Below, in pieces: positions 46,860 through 58,014 of a stretch of DNA of 64,000 nucleotides. The notes under the pieces were generated by a model. That model ran no database searches. It worked only from the letters and a program-made list of their open reading frames with translations, and was not told the DNA's origin. The position numbers and the translations under genes are program-made. Numbering within the stretch: the first letter of the stretch is position 1; the number at the start of each line of letters is the position of its first letter. The DNA comes from Erythroxylum novogranatense (taxonomy: Eukaryota; Streptophyta; Magnoliopsida; Malpighiales; Erythroxylaceae), in NCBI GenBank assembly GCA_029891385.1, contig CM057230.1, positions 35,295,402-35,359,401 on the forward strand, read 5' to 3'.

Positions 46860-48250
46860 GTACACACAGAAACCATTGGTTTTGCTTATGTACAAGGAAT
46901 TGTTTTATGGTGAGACTGACCTTGACCCTTCTGTGCCTAGAGTTGTGAGACTTGTTTTGCAGGAATACTCTGATGTCTTTCCAGATGAGTTCCCAAAGGA
47001 CTACCACCATTGAGGGGCATTGAACATCAGATTGATCTCGTGCCAGGAGTTCAAATTCAAAATCGCCCAGCCTATAGAAGCAATCCTGAGGAGACAAAGG
47101 AGCTTCAAAGGCAAGTGGAAGAGTTGCTTGAGAGGGGGCACGTGAGAGAAAGTCTAAGCCCATGCGCAGTTCCAGTACTATTGGTGCCAAAGAAAGATGG
47201 AACTTGGCATATGTGCGTGGATTGCAGGGCAATAAACAAGATAACGGTAAAGTATCGCCACCCCATTCCTAGGCTAGATGATATGCTTGATGAGCTACAT
47301 GGTGCTTGTTTATTTACAAAAATTGATCTCATGAGTGGTTATCATCAAATTAGAATGAAAGTAGGGGATTAATGGAAAACATCCTTTAAAATAAAATATG
47401 GTCTATATGAGTGGATGGTCATGCCATTTGGTTTGACAAATGCACCTAGCACTTTTATGAGATTAATGAACCATGTTTTGCGTGATTTTATTGGCAAGTT
47501 TGTGGTTGTATACTTTGATGAAATTTTAATTTATAGCAAAAGCCTTGATGAGCATGTTATGCATCTTAAATCTATACTTGAAGCACTTAGGCGTGAAAGA
47601 CTATATGCTAAATTTAAAAAGTGTTCTTTTTGTATGGATAAAGTTGTTTTTCTTGGCTTTGTTATTTCTGCCCATGGTGTGCATGTTGATGAGGAGAAGG
47701 TTAAGGCTATTAAAGATTGGCCTACTCCTAAGTGTATTAGTGATGTGCGTAGTTTTCATGGTTTAGCTAGCTTTTATAGGCGTTTTGTGATGTCGGATTT
47801 AAGTGGAATGAGGCACAAGAACTTGCTTTTAATACATTGAAAGATAAATTGTGTTCTGCGCCTGTATTGAGTTTGCCTAACTTTAATGAAGCTTTTGAGA
47901 TAGAATGTGATGCCTCCGGGTTAGGTATTGGTCTTTGTTTTGATGCAGGGTAAGCGTCCCATTGCATACTTCAGTGAAAAGCTTCATGGGCCACAATTGA
48001 ATTATTCCACTTATGACAAGGAACTCTATGCCTTGGTGAGAGCATTGGAGACTTGGCAAGATTATCTCTGGCCAAAGAGTTTGTGATCCATTCGATCATG
48101 AGTCACTTGAAACATCTAAAGGGCCAAGGTAAGTTGAACAAGAGGCAAGCGAAGTGGCTAGAATTCATAGAGACCTTTCCATACGTGATACAATACAAAC
48201 AAGGTAAGGAGAATGTAATTCTGATGCACTTTCAAGAAGGTACACTCTAA
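46860..48250 (+). pseudogene. CR2-II reverse transcriptase and RNase H
   Basis: RT starts in the frame at 47010-47372 ([62 protein letters not shown]), ending at a TAA where Glu is expected. The palm is at 47415-47840 with [17 protein letters not shown] and [11 protein letters not shown]: the second catalytic Asp of YxDD is Glu here. After [14 protein letters not shown] about 54 bases are missing and the frame changes. RNase H pieces follow to 48250 ([17 protein letters not shown]) in several frames. The enzyme is doubly inactivated. Confidence 0.86.
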
Positions 48251-48289
48251 TCACTACTTTAAGTTCTAAATTGTTGGGTTTGAGTACAT

Positions 48290-49854
48290 TAGGGATTTGT
48301 ATGTTTGGATTCTGATTTTGGCAATGTGTTTGGCGCTTGTGAGCATGCTGCATTCCAAAGATTTTATAGACATGATGGCTATTTGTTTAGGGAGAACAAG
48401 TTATGTGTGCCTAAATGTTCTATCTTGGGAAGTCCTTATCGTGAATCACATTGTGGGGTTTGATGGGTCATTTGGGGTTCAAAAGACATATGACATACTT
48501 TGTGAACATTTTTTGGCATAACATGACAAAATATGTTGAAAAATTTGTTCTAAGTGTGTTGCATGTAGACAATGAAATCTAAGACTCATCCTTATGGTTT
48601 GTATACACCTTTGCTCGTGCTAAGCATCGTGGTGACATATCTATGGACTTTGTTTTAGGGTTGCCTAGGACAAAAAAGGTAGGGATAGTATATTTGTGGT
48701 AGTAGATCGGTTTAGCAAGATGACACATTTCATTGCATGTCATAAACCGATGATCTTGTAAATATTGCCGAGTTGTTTTTAAGGATGTTGTGCGTTTGCA
48801 TGGTGTTCCTAAGACTATTGTTTCTGATCGTGATGTGAAGTTTTTGAGCCACTTTTGGCGTGTTCTTTGGGGTAAGCTAGGTACTAAACTTTTGTTTTCT
48901 ACTACTTGTCATCCTCAAACTGATGGACAAACTGAGGTAGTTAATAGAACTTTAGGTTCTCTTTTACGTGCTGTGGTTGGTAAAAATATTAAAACATGGG
49001 AAGAATGTTTGTCATTACCTGAATTTGCATACAATAGGAGCATACATTCTACTACTGGTTATTCACCTTTTGAGATTGCTTATGGTTTTAATCCATTAAC
49101 ACCTTTAGATTTGTGTCCTTTACCTTTAAGTGAGATAACTAGTATAGATGGACAAAAGAAAGCATATTTGGTGCGCAACATTCATGAAAAGGCGAGACAA
49201 CACATAGAGAAACAGAATGAAGCATATGCACAAAGAGCTAATCAAGGGCAAAAGTTGATGCAATTTGAGCCTGGTGATTGGGTTTGGTTACATTTTAGGA
49301 AAGAGAGGTTTCCTAAGCAAAGGAAATCAAAGTTGGATCCTAGAGGCGATGGGCCTTTCCAAGTCCTTGAAAAGATTAATAATAATGCCTACAGGATTGA
49401 TTTTCCAGGTGAGTATCAAGTATCTGCTACATTTAATGTTGCTGATCTCTCTCCATTTGATAATGCAGGGGCTGATTCGAGGACAAATCCTTTTGGGGAG
49501 GGAGGGAATGACACAAGAAGCCATGGCAATGGAGATCAAGGTGCAACACATCAAGACAAGCTTACTTTGCCAAGTGGACCTATTACAAGACAACGTGCAG
49601 AAAGGCTTAAACAAGCACTTCAAGGGTTTGTTCAAAGTCACATTACATCTCACCTTGATGACAAGACTAAACCATCCGTGAAGAATTCAAGTGGAGTAGT
49701 CAAGCCTGTGATTCTTCTAGAGAGGGCATGTGGAGGGCTAATACTTAGCCAAATTTCAAAGATGATTCAATTATTCTTATGGACTTATTTTAGTACATTG
49801 GACTTGTTATTTATCCTTTGTTTATTAGGCCCAAAGAGACTTGTTATGGGCTAG
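48290..49854 (+). pseudogene. CR2-II integrase and LTR-encoded tail
   Basis: The zinc-finger region (48440-48580) and the first catalytic Asp ([12 protein letters not shown] near 48640) are in broken frames. The frame 48790-49854 holds [21 protein letters not shown] with the Glu, the C-terminal domain ([31 protein letters not shown]) and VADLSPF. It then passes into the LTR at 49509 and continues with [20 protein letters not shown]. The other copies stop soon after (ACGGANT); here one G is missing near 49736 and the frame runs on to 49854. Confidence 0.85.
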
Positions 49855-50417
49855 GTATTTATTAGTATTTGCCTTAGTTTATTTAAAACTAGTTTTGGAC
49901 AACCAAGTGTGTGGGCCTAAGTAGAGTAATCCATTAGGCCCATCCACCTCCCTTATGTTTATTTAAGTTATTTTGGTCTTAATTTAGTTAGTTTAGCCCA
50001 ATCCTAAGTGGAATAGGATCAGATTGCATTATTGGGCTATAAACTCCTAAACTAGTTAGGATTAGGCTTGTTTTAGCATTAAAGGGTCTTGTAATCTATT
50101 CCTTTTAGGTTTAGGTCATGGGCAAGGGTATAAATATCTTATTTTATCCTTGTAAACATTAGATTTTGGTTGATTAACGAAATTGAGAGTTCTCTTCAAG
50201 TAAGGTGTGTTCTTCTTATTGTTACTTCAAGGATTGCATCACTTATTAAGGTAATCACTTGTGGCGTGTTCAATTCTTCAATTTTTTTTGGGTTTGGGTC
50301 TCAATTCCGTATAATTGGGGTTTGAACTAGCATGTTCTTAGAATAGAAAGATTGGGGTTTTGATTCAATAGGATTAGGGGGTTTCAAGAACCTTGTTTTC
50401 TTGGGGTTTCCGTATCA
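49509..50417 (+). mobile_element. CR2-II right LTR
   Basis: 909 bases, TGACACAAGAAGCC...GGTTTCCGTATCA, followed by the duplication TAGCT at 50418-50422. The LTR itself is nearly symmetric at its tips (TGATAC/GTATCA in most copies), so both ends could look alike to integrase. Its first third encodes the polyprotein tail. Confidence 0.9.
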
Positions 50418-50422
50418 TAGCT

Positions 50423-52151
50423 TATAAGTGGAATCCACAAGATTACGAGATACCTTAGACGCATGAGATGGTTGCTTGGGTTGAGAAGAAGATTCGGCAC
50501 CCTTCAGGTCAGAGGGTAGTGTTGCTGGTTTTCGGTTGTTATTTTGAGCCTCCAACTCATCCTCTTCATCCAAAATAATCACTTTGTCTCCAATCTCCTT
50601 ACCACTCCTTAGCTTAAGTGCAAAAGCACTTTCCTTGCCTTGCATCCCTTGGGATGACAATTTTCCAGAATTTTGGGCCTCCATTTTTCCAAGGTTAGAT
50701 GCCAACTGTCCCATTTGCCTCTCATGGTTTTGGATGCCCGACCTTGTCTCTTGCTGAAAAGATTTATAATCTTGTTGGAAAGACATGAAATTTTGCTGCA
50801 TAGACAAGGTGTTAGATGCCATAGTTTTCATCATATACATAATCTCATTCAAAGAAGGATTAGAAGAAGAAGAAGGGTTGGAAGGTGGCGACATAGTTCT
50901 GGGAATGTTCGGTTGTAGTTGAAATCTAGTGGGGTTGGGTGCTCTTGATCCATTATGCATAGGTGGTTGCTGAGGATTCCCATAGCGAAGGTTGGGGTGA
51001 TCTCTCCATCCTGGATTGTAGGTTTGAGAGTAGGGATCATATTTTCTCTGTGGGTTAGCATTAAAAACACCACCAACTGCATTCACTTGGTCAGTAGAAT
51101 CATCTTGCATAGTAGGACATGTATTAGCATTATGACCATGCATGGAACAAATAGAATAGACAATAGCTTGCATATCACCTCTCATGAAGGATTGCATCAT
51201 AGAAGTAGGCTCATTAACCTTACTCTCTAAGTTAGAGATACTTACTTGATTCACGCGTCTATGATCAGCTCGGGTGCTAAATTGCTTGGAATTTGCAGCC
51301 ATATCAGAGATTAAATGCTTTGCCGCCTCAGGTGTTTTGTTCACCAAAGCTCCACCACTAGCTGCATCAATAATACTCCTATCATGGGGAGTTAACCCCT
51401 CATAGAAATATTGAATAAGGAGTTGGTCATAAATTTGGTGGTGGGGACATTGGTTGTAGAGCTTCTCGAACCTCTCCCAATACTCCGATAATGATTCACC
51501 ATGAGCTTGTCTTATCCCACATATCTCCTTCCTAATATTGGCGGCTCTTGAGGCTAGGAAGTACTTTTCTAAGAAAATTCTCTTAAGCTCATTCCACGTC
51601 CTTATGGAACCAGATGGGATTGAGAACAACCATTCCTCAGTTGTCCCCTTCAAAGAGAAAGGAAAAGCTTTCAGCTTGACTTGCTCCTCCTCCACACCAT
51701 TCGGCTTCATGCCATTACAAATCATGTGGAACTTCTTAAGATGAGCATGTGGATCTTCACCTGCAAGGCCGTTAAAACAAGGAAGCAAATGGATAAAACC
51801 AGGTTTTAGCTCAAAGTTAGCATTCTCAACATTAATACAAAGAGGATGGTTCTCCAAGTCAGGAGCAGCAAGCTCCTTCAAAGTTCTTTGTTGTGCAACT
51901 GCCATGTCTTTAGGAACAGGATCAACGTAGATGTTGTTGGATGGTGATGAGTCGATGGGCTGTGCACGTGTGAAAGATAACTCCTTCTCAAAGTTTGGTC
52001 GGAAGAGTGGATGGCGTTGCTCAAGGATGATAGGATCGTGCAACGGTGTATGGGTTGGTGTTTGTGTGGAGTTGATCAAGAAATCTTTGTAGAATTGATC
52101 TAAGTCGGCTTGTTCTTGATCTGAAAGTTGCTCTCCAGATGATTGGGACAT
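50423..52151 (-). pseudogene. ATH gag
   Basis: A nearly 600-codon open frame (50415-52211). I choose the ATG at 52151 (MSQSSGEQLSDQEQ) because the 20 upstream codons look like leader. It contains the Athila gag core: NFELKPGFIHLLPCFNGLAG, DPHAHLKKFHMICNGMKP, LKAFPFSLKGTTEEWLFSIP and YWERFEKLYNQCPHHQ, a partial knuckle (CSMHGHNANTCP), then a Pro/Asn-rich and a Gln-rich stretch. No internal stop is visible. It is the best preserved coding region in the window, cut only by the CR2-II insertion at its 3' side. Gag would form the virus-like particle. Confidence 0.9.
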
Positions 52152-52247
52152 ACAACCTTCAAAACAAAAGGTTAAATGCACCAAATCACAAAAAGAAAGA
52201 AAAAATAGCACGCAAACTATAGAAGAAAGATAAAAATCAACACTTTG

Positions 52248-52266
52248 ATCCCCGACAATGGCGTCA
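52248..52266 (-). other. ATH primer binding site
   Basis: The minus strand reads TGACGCCATTGTCGGGGATC six bases inside the LTR end CTATCA. It is a decayed form of the TGGCGCCGTTGCCGGGGA site that Athila elements use; the differences are transitions. Confidence 0.8.
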
Positions 52267-52272
52267 AAAATT

Positions 52273-53372
52273 TGATAGGTTTTCGTTAGCCTACAAATTT
52301 AATCCCCTACTTAAATTGATTTGTAGTATAGCGAAGCAAGGGTATCGTCCCACAGAGATCAAAACACAAGGAAGATTTTCTTACTTTCAAGCAAAGTATG
52401 CGTGAATGTCAAAGGGGAAAACAAAAATCGAATGCTCTTAAGACCAAATTGGGGGATTTGTTTGCTTATATTAAAAGTAAATAAGAAAAGAAAGAAGAAG
52501 ACGTGATTTAAGTTTAGAAAATTAAAACAAAGCTAAAAGTTTTCAAGAGAGAAATTGCTAAGAAAATTGGAGTAAGAAGTTCAGATTAATTAAAGACCAA
52601 TTGCAAAGGTTTTCACTAAATCCTTAGGTTGTTTTTTAATCATTGAAAATGAATTATATCTTAGATTGGAAAATTAGGGTTCATCAAGCAAAGATAGATG
52701 CATTCAAAACAAGCATGACATGCAACAACTTCTTGTTAATGTGTTAATCCAAAACTACCATGAACAACACAATAACAAGAGCATTAAGATTAAAATTAAG
52801 TTTGCTAAACCTAAGTTAACTTTCAGCAAAGCTAGCATGCATAAAATTAACCTATTTCTTGATCCAACTAATTAAAACCTACATACAAGCTTCAATTTAA
52901 ATTAGTTGATGCTACTTAACCTAATCAATTTATTGTCTAACAATTAAATTAATCAGATAGCATACAAATTATTCATGCAAAATTCGAATTCATGACTTCA
53001 AATCCACATGCATAATTCGGCAATCATGTCCAGATCAAGAGCACAAATTTCCAATCATATATTCATCAATTATATGCACATGCTTCTCATAAAAACAACC
53101 ATGAATTTAGCTAATAGCCTCAACAATTGGAAAAGAGAATTTAGTTCATAATTCTAACTAAAACAAAGCCAAATATCATAATAGAAAACATAGTGCAGAA
53201 TTTGGGTATAAGAAGAAGAATAAAAAGAAATAAAACTAGGGTTCTACCTAGGGAGAGAGAAAAAAACGTAAAAGAGAAAGAAAAGAAGAGAAATTCACAT
53301 CCAAAGAAGATAGAAAACGTGAATCTCCCCAAACTAATGCTAAAGGACCCTATTTATATTGGAGGAGGTCTT
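52273..53372 (-). mobile_element. ATH 5' LTR, truncated
   Basis: Starts TGATAGGTTTTCG and matches 24226-25325 of the 3' LTR to the word GGAGGTCTT near 53372, where CR2 integrase sequence begins. About 570 bases of the LTR, the outer target duplication and the adjoining part of CR2-I are missing. The junction shares only a few bases (CTT) with both sides, as in an end-joined deletion. Confidence 0.85.
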
Positions 53373-55293
53373 TTCATGAATGTTGCGCACCAAATCTGCC
53401 TTCTTTTGTCCATCTACACTAGTTATCTCACTTAAAGGTAAAAGACACAAATCTAAAGGTGTTAATAGAATAAAACAATAGACAATCTCAAAAGGTGAAT
53501 AACTAGTAGTAGAATGTATGGTCTTATTGTATGCAAATTCAACTAATGGCAAACATTCTTTCCATGTTTTAAGATTTTTATCAACCACATCATGTAAAAG
53601 AGAACCTAAAGTTCTATTCACCACTTCAGTTTGTCCGTCAGTTTGAGGATGGCAAGTAGGAGAAAACAAAAGTTTGGTACGTAGCTTACCCCAAAGAACA
53701 CGCCAAAAGTGGCTCAAAAACTTCACATCACTATCAAAAACAATAGTCTTAGGAAAACCATGCAAACACACAATATCCCTAAAAAACAACTCAACAATAT
53801 TTGCAGCATCATCAGTTTTATGACATGCAATGAAATGTGTCATCTTACTAAACTGATGTACTACTAGAAATATACTATCCCTACCCTTTTTTGTCCTAGG
53901 CAACCCTAAAACAAAGTCTATAGATATGTCAGTCCATGGATGTTGAGTCACAGGCAAAGGTGTATACAAACCATATGGATGAGTCTTAGATTTCGCTTGA
54001 CTACATGCAACACACTTAGAACAAATTTTCTCAACATCTTTTCTCATGTTAGGCCAATAAAAATGTTCACAAAGTATGTCATATGTCTTTTGAACTCCAA
54101 AATGACCCATCACACACCCACAATGTGATTCACGCACAAGGACTTCCCACGCATAGAACATTTAGCCATGCATAACTTGTTCTCCCTAAACAGATAGCCA
54201 TCAAGTCTATAAAATCTTTGGAATGCAGCTTGCTTACAAGCACCAAACACATTGCCAAAATCATAATCCGAAGCATACAAATCCCTAATGTACTCAAACC
54301 TCAATAATTTAGAACTTAAAGTAGTGAAGAGAGTGTACCTTCTTGAAAGTGCATCAGCAACTACATTCTCCTTACCTTGTTTGTGTTGTATCATGTACGG
54401 AAAGGTCTCTATGAACTCCAGCCACTTCGCGTACCTCTTGTTCAACTTACCTTGGCCCTTTAGATGTTTCAATGTCTCATGATCAAAATGGATCACAAAC
54501 TCTTTTGACCAGAGATCATGCTGCCAAGTCTCCAATGCTCTTGCCAAGGCATAGAGTTCCTTGTCATAAGTGGAATAATTCAATTGTGGCCCATGAAGAT
54601 TTTCACTGAATATGCAATTGCACCTTATCCTGCATCAAAACAGCACCAATAACTAACCCGGAGGCATCACATTCTATCTCAAAAGCTTCATTAAAATTAG
54701 GCAAACTCAATATAGGGGCAGAACACAATTTATCTTTCAATGTATTAAAAGCAAGTTCTTGTGCCTCATTCCACTTAAATCCTGTTCCTTTTTAATTATT
54801 TCAGTCAATGGCGCAGCAATGGTACTAAAATCTTTCACAAAACGCCTATAAAAGCTAGCTAAACCATGAAAACTACACACAGTCACACATCACCAATACA
54901 CTTGGAGTAGGCCAATCTTTAATATCCTTAACCTTCTCCTTATCAACGTACACACCATGGGCAGAAATAACAAAGCCAAGAAAAACAACTTTATCCCTAC
55001 AAATAGAACACTTCTTAAATTTAGCATATAGTCTTTCACGCCTAAGTGCTTCTAGTATAGATTTAAGATGCATAACATGCTCATCATGGCTTTTGCTATA
55101 AATTAAAATATCATCAAAGTGTACAACCACAAACTTGCCAATAAAATCAGTCAAAACATGATTCATTAATCTCATAAAAGTGCTAGGCGCATTTGTGAAA
55201 TCAAATGGCATGACCATCCACTCATATAGACCATATTTTGTTTTAAAGGCTGTTTTCCATTCATCACCTACTTTCATTCTAATCTGATGATAA
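53373..55293 (-). pseudogene. CR2-I integrase, RNase H and RT fragment
   Basis: Read on the minus strand: RT from [11 protein letters not shown] (55310-54873; the active site is [11 protein letters not shown] with Tyr changed to His, and MPFDFTNAP for MPFGLTNAP), RNase H (54583-54110; [38 protein letters not shown]), and integrase (54161-53340) with HHCC intact ([19 protein letters not shown]), first Asp in [11 protein letters not shown], second in VFDSDVKF, and Glu in [11 protein letters not shown]. It breaks off at 53373 against ATH and at 55294 against a CR2-II LTR. I assign it to the same element as the LTRs at 23480 and 63281. Confidence 0.78.
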
Positions 55294-56209
55294 TGATACG
55301 GAAACCCCAAGAAAACAAGGTTCTTGAAACCCCCTAATCTTATTGAATCAAAACCCCAATCTTTCTATTCTAAGAACATGCTAGTTCAAACCCCAATTAT
55401 ACGGAATTGAGACCCAAACCCAAAGAAAATTGAAGAATTGAACACGCTACAAGTGATTACATTGATAAGTGATGCAATCCTTGAAGTAACAACAAGAAGA
55501 ACGCACCTTACTTGAAGAGAACTCTCAATTTCGTTAATCAACCAAAATCTAATGTTTACAAGGATAAAATAAGGTATTTATACCCTTGCCCACGACCTAA
55601 ACCTAAAAGGAATAGGTTACAAGACCCTTTAATGCTAAAACAAGCCTAATCCTAACTAGTTTAGGAGTTTATAGCCCAATAATGCAATCTGATCCTATTC
55701 CACTTAGGATTGGGCTAAACTAACTTGAATAAGACCAAAATAACTTAAATAAACCTAAGGGAGGTGGATGGGCCTAATGGATTACTCTACTTAGGCCCAC
55801 ACACTTGGTTGTCCAAAACTAGTTTTAAATAAACTAAGGCAAATACTAATAAATACCTAGCCCATAACAAGTCTCTTTGGGCCTAATAAACAAAGGATAA
55901 ATAACAAGTCCAATGTACTAAAATAAGTCCATAAGAATAATTGAACTTGTCTTGAAATTTGGCTAAGTATTAGCCCCTCCACATGCCCTCTCTAGAAGAA
56001 TCACAGGCTTGACTACTCCACTTGAATTCTTCACGGATGGTTCAGTCTTGTCGTCAAGGTGAGATGTAATGTGACTTTGAACAAACCCTTGAAGTGCTTG
56101 TGCTTGTTTAAACCTTGCTGCACGTTGTCTTGTAATTGGTCCACTTGGCAAAGTAAGCTTATCTTGATGTGTTGCACCTTGGTCTCCATTGCCATGGCTT
56201 CTTGTATCA
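55294..56209 (-). mobile_element. CR2-II LTR, minus orientation
   Basis: 916 bases from TGATACGGAAACCCC to CTTGTATCA, with the CR2-II diagnostic GGAGGTGGATGGGCC segment and a private 6-bp duplication (GTGCTTGTTT region near 56100). It is the 3' LTR of the pol fragment to its right. Its outer end abuts RT sequence (GATGATAA) of CR2-I, so it marks an insertion into that RT. No matching duplication is found on the other side. Confidence 0.88.
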
Positions 56210-58014
56210 TTCCCTCCCTCCTCAAAAGGATTCGTCCTTGAATCAGCCCCTGCATTATCAAATGGAGAGAGATCCGCAACATTAAATGTAGCAGATACTT
56301 TATATTCACCTGGCAAATCAATCCTATAGGCATTATTATTAATCTTTTCAAGGACTTGGAAAGGCCCATCGCCTCTAGGATCCAACTTGGATTTCCTTTT
56401 CTTAGGAAACCTCTCTTTCCTAAAATGTAACCAAACCCAATCACCAGGCTCAAATTGCATCAGCTTTCGCCCTTGATTGGCTCTTTGTGCATATGCTTCA
56501 TTTTGTTTCTCTATGTGTTGTCTCGCCTTTTCATGAATGTTGCGCACCAAATCTGCTTTCTTTTGTCCATCTATACTAGTTATCTCACTTAAAGGTAAAG
56601 GACACAAATCTAAAGGTGTTAATGGATTAAAACCATAAACAATCTCAAAAGGTGAATAACCAGTAGTAGAATGTATGCTCCTATTGTATGCAAATTCAAC
56701 TAATGACAAACATTCTTCCCATGTTTTAATATTTTTACCAACCACAGCACGTAAAAGAGAACCTAAAGTTCTATTAACTACCTCAGTTTGTCCGTCAATT
56801 TGAGGATGGGAAGTAGTAGAAAACAAAAGTTTAGTACCTAGCTTACCCCAAAGAACACGCCAAAAGTGTCTCAAAAACTTCACATCACGATCAAAAACAA
56901 TAATCTTAGTAACACCATGCAAATGCACAACATCCTTAAAAAACAACTCGGCAATATTCACAGCATCATCAGTTTTATGACATGCAATGAAATGTGTCAT
57001 CTTGCTAAGCCGATCTACTACCACAAATATACTATCCCTACCTTTTTTTGTCCTAGGCAACCCTTAAACAAAGTCCATAGATATGTCAGTCCACGGATGC
57101 TTAGGCACAGGCAAAGGTGTATACAAACTATAAGGATGAGTCTTAGATTTTGCTTGTCTACATGCAACACACTTAGAACAGATTTTTTTCAACATCTTTT
57201 CTCATGTTAGGCCAATAAAAATGTTCACAAAGTATGTCATATGTCTTTTGAACCCCAAAATGACCCATCAAACCCCCACAATGTGATTCACGCACAAGGA
57301 CTTCCCGCATAGAACATTTAGGCAAAGATAACTTGTTCTCCCTAAATAGATAGCCATCATGTCTATAAAATCTTTGGAATGCAGCATGCTCACAAGCGCC
57401 AAACACATTGTCAAAATCAGAATCCGAAGCATACAAATCCCCAATGTACTCAAACCCTAACAATTTAGAACTTAAAGTAGTGATTAGAGTGTACCTTCTT
57501 GAAAGTGCATCAACAATTACATTCTCCTTACCTTGTTTGTATTGTATCACGTATGGAAAGGTTTCTATGAATTCCAACCACTCTGCATGCCTCTTGTTCA
57601 ACTTACCTTGGCCCTTTAGATGTTTCAATGACTCATAATCAGAATGGATCACAAACTCTTTTGGACAGAGATAATGTTGCCAAGTCTCCAATGCTCTCGC
57701 CAAGGCATAGAGTTCCTTGTCATAAGTGGAATAATTCAATTGTGGCCCATGAAGCTTTTCACTGAAGTATGCAATGGGACGCTTACCCTGCATCAAAACA
57801 AAGACCAATACCTAACCCGGAGGTATCACATTCTATCTCAAAAGCTTCATTAAAGTTAGGCAAACTCAATACAGGCGCAAAACACAATTTATCTTTCAAT
57901 GTATTAAAAGCAAGTTCTTGTGCCTCATTCCACTTAAATCCGACATCCTTTTTAATTATTTCAGTCAATGGCGCAGCAATGGTACTAAAATCTTTCACAA
58001 AACGCCTATAAAAG
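56210..58014 (-). pseudogene. CR2-II pol fragment: end of RT, RNase H, integrase
   Basis: Minus strand: RT connection (57783-58014, [19 protein letters not shown]), RNase H with the zinc-finger start (57173-57808; [50 protein letters not shown]), a frameshift in a T-run at 57182 that destroys the CxxC, and the integrase core and C-terminus (55963-57060, extending into the LTR): [63 protein letters not shown], ending ACGGANT. A stop just before [11 protein letters not shown] removes the first Asp from the frame. Gag, protease and the RT palm are missing, cut at 58014 by an LTR. Confidence 0.83.

Larger units (their letters stand above)
43756..50417 (+). mobile_element. CRM-like chromovirus CR2-II with inverted LTRs
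   Basis: A 6.66-kb unit bounded by the perfect duplication TAGCT (43751-43755 and 50418-50422). The right LTR (49509-50417) is in the normal plus orientation after gag, protease, RT, RNase H and integrase. The left LTR (43756-44663) is in minus orientation, so the unit begins TGATACGGAAACCCC and ends with its reverse complement. The flipped LTR is exact at both edges. The expected TGGTATCAGAGC primer site and most of the leader are missing; a short PBS-like word (44664-44684) leads into the remaining leader. All coding domains carry lesions. It sits between ATH gag and protease. Confidence 0.87.
24226..53372 (-). mobile_element. Athila element (ATH), minus strand, with two nested insertions
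   Basis: Read on the minus strand: 5' LTR (52273-53372, truncated), primer site (52248-52266), gag (50423-52151), protease (42812-43750), RT and RNase H (41069-42776), integrase (40087-41150), a long 3' non-coding region (38850-40086 and 25894-26596), and 3' LTR (24226-25893). CR2-II (43756-50417) splits gag from protease and CR1 (26597-38844) splits the 3' region; each is flanked by a perfect target duplication. Gag, RT and integrase wording is that of the plant Athila lineage. No envelope-like frame is visible. The right end was deleted together with part of the host CR2-I element, so the outer target duplication (left candidate CTGCA, 24221-24225) cannot be checked. Confidence 0.88.

Noticed and set aside
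46624..47232. 202-codon minus-strand frame
   Set aside because: It is antisense to the CR2-II protease tail and RT, whose domains are legible on the plus strand.
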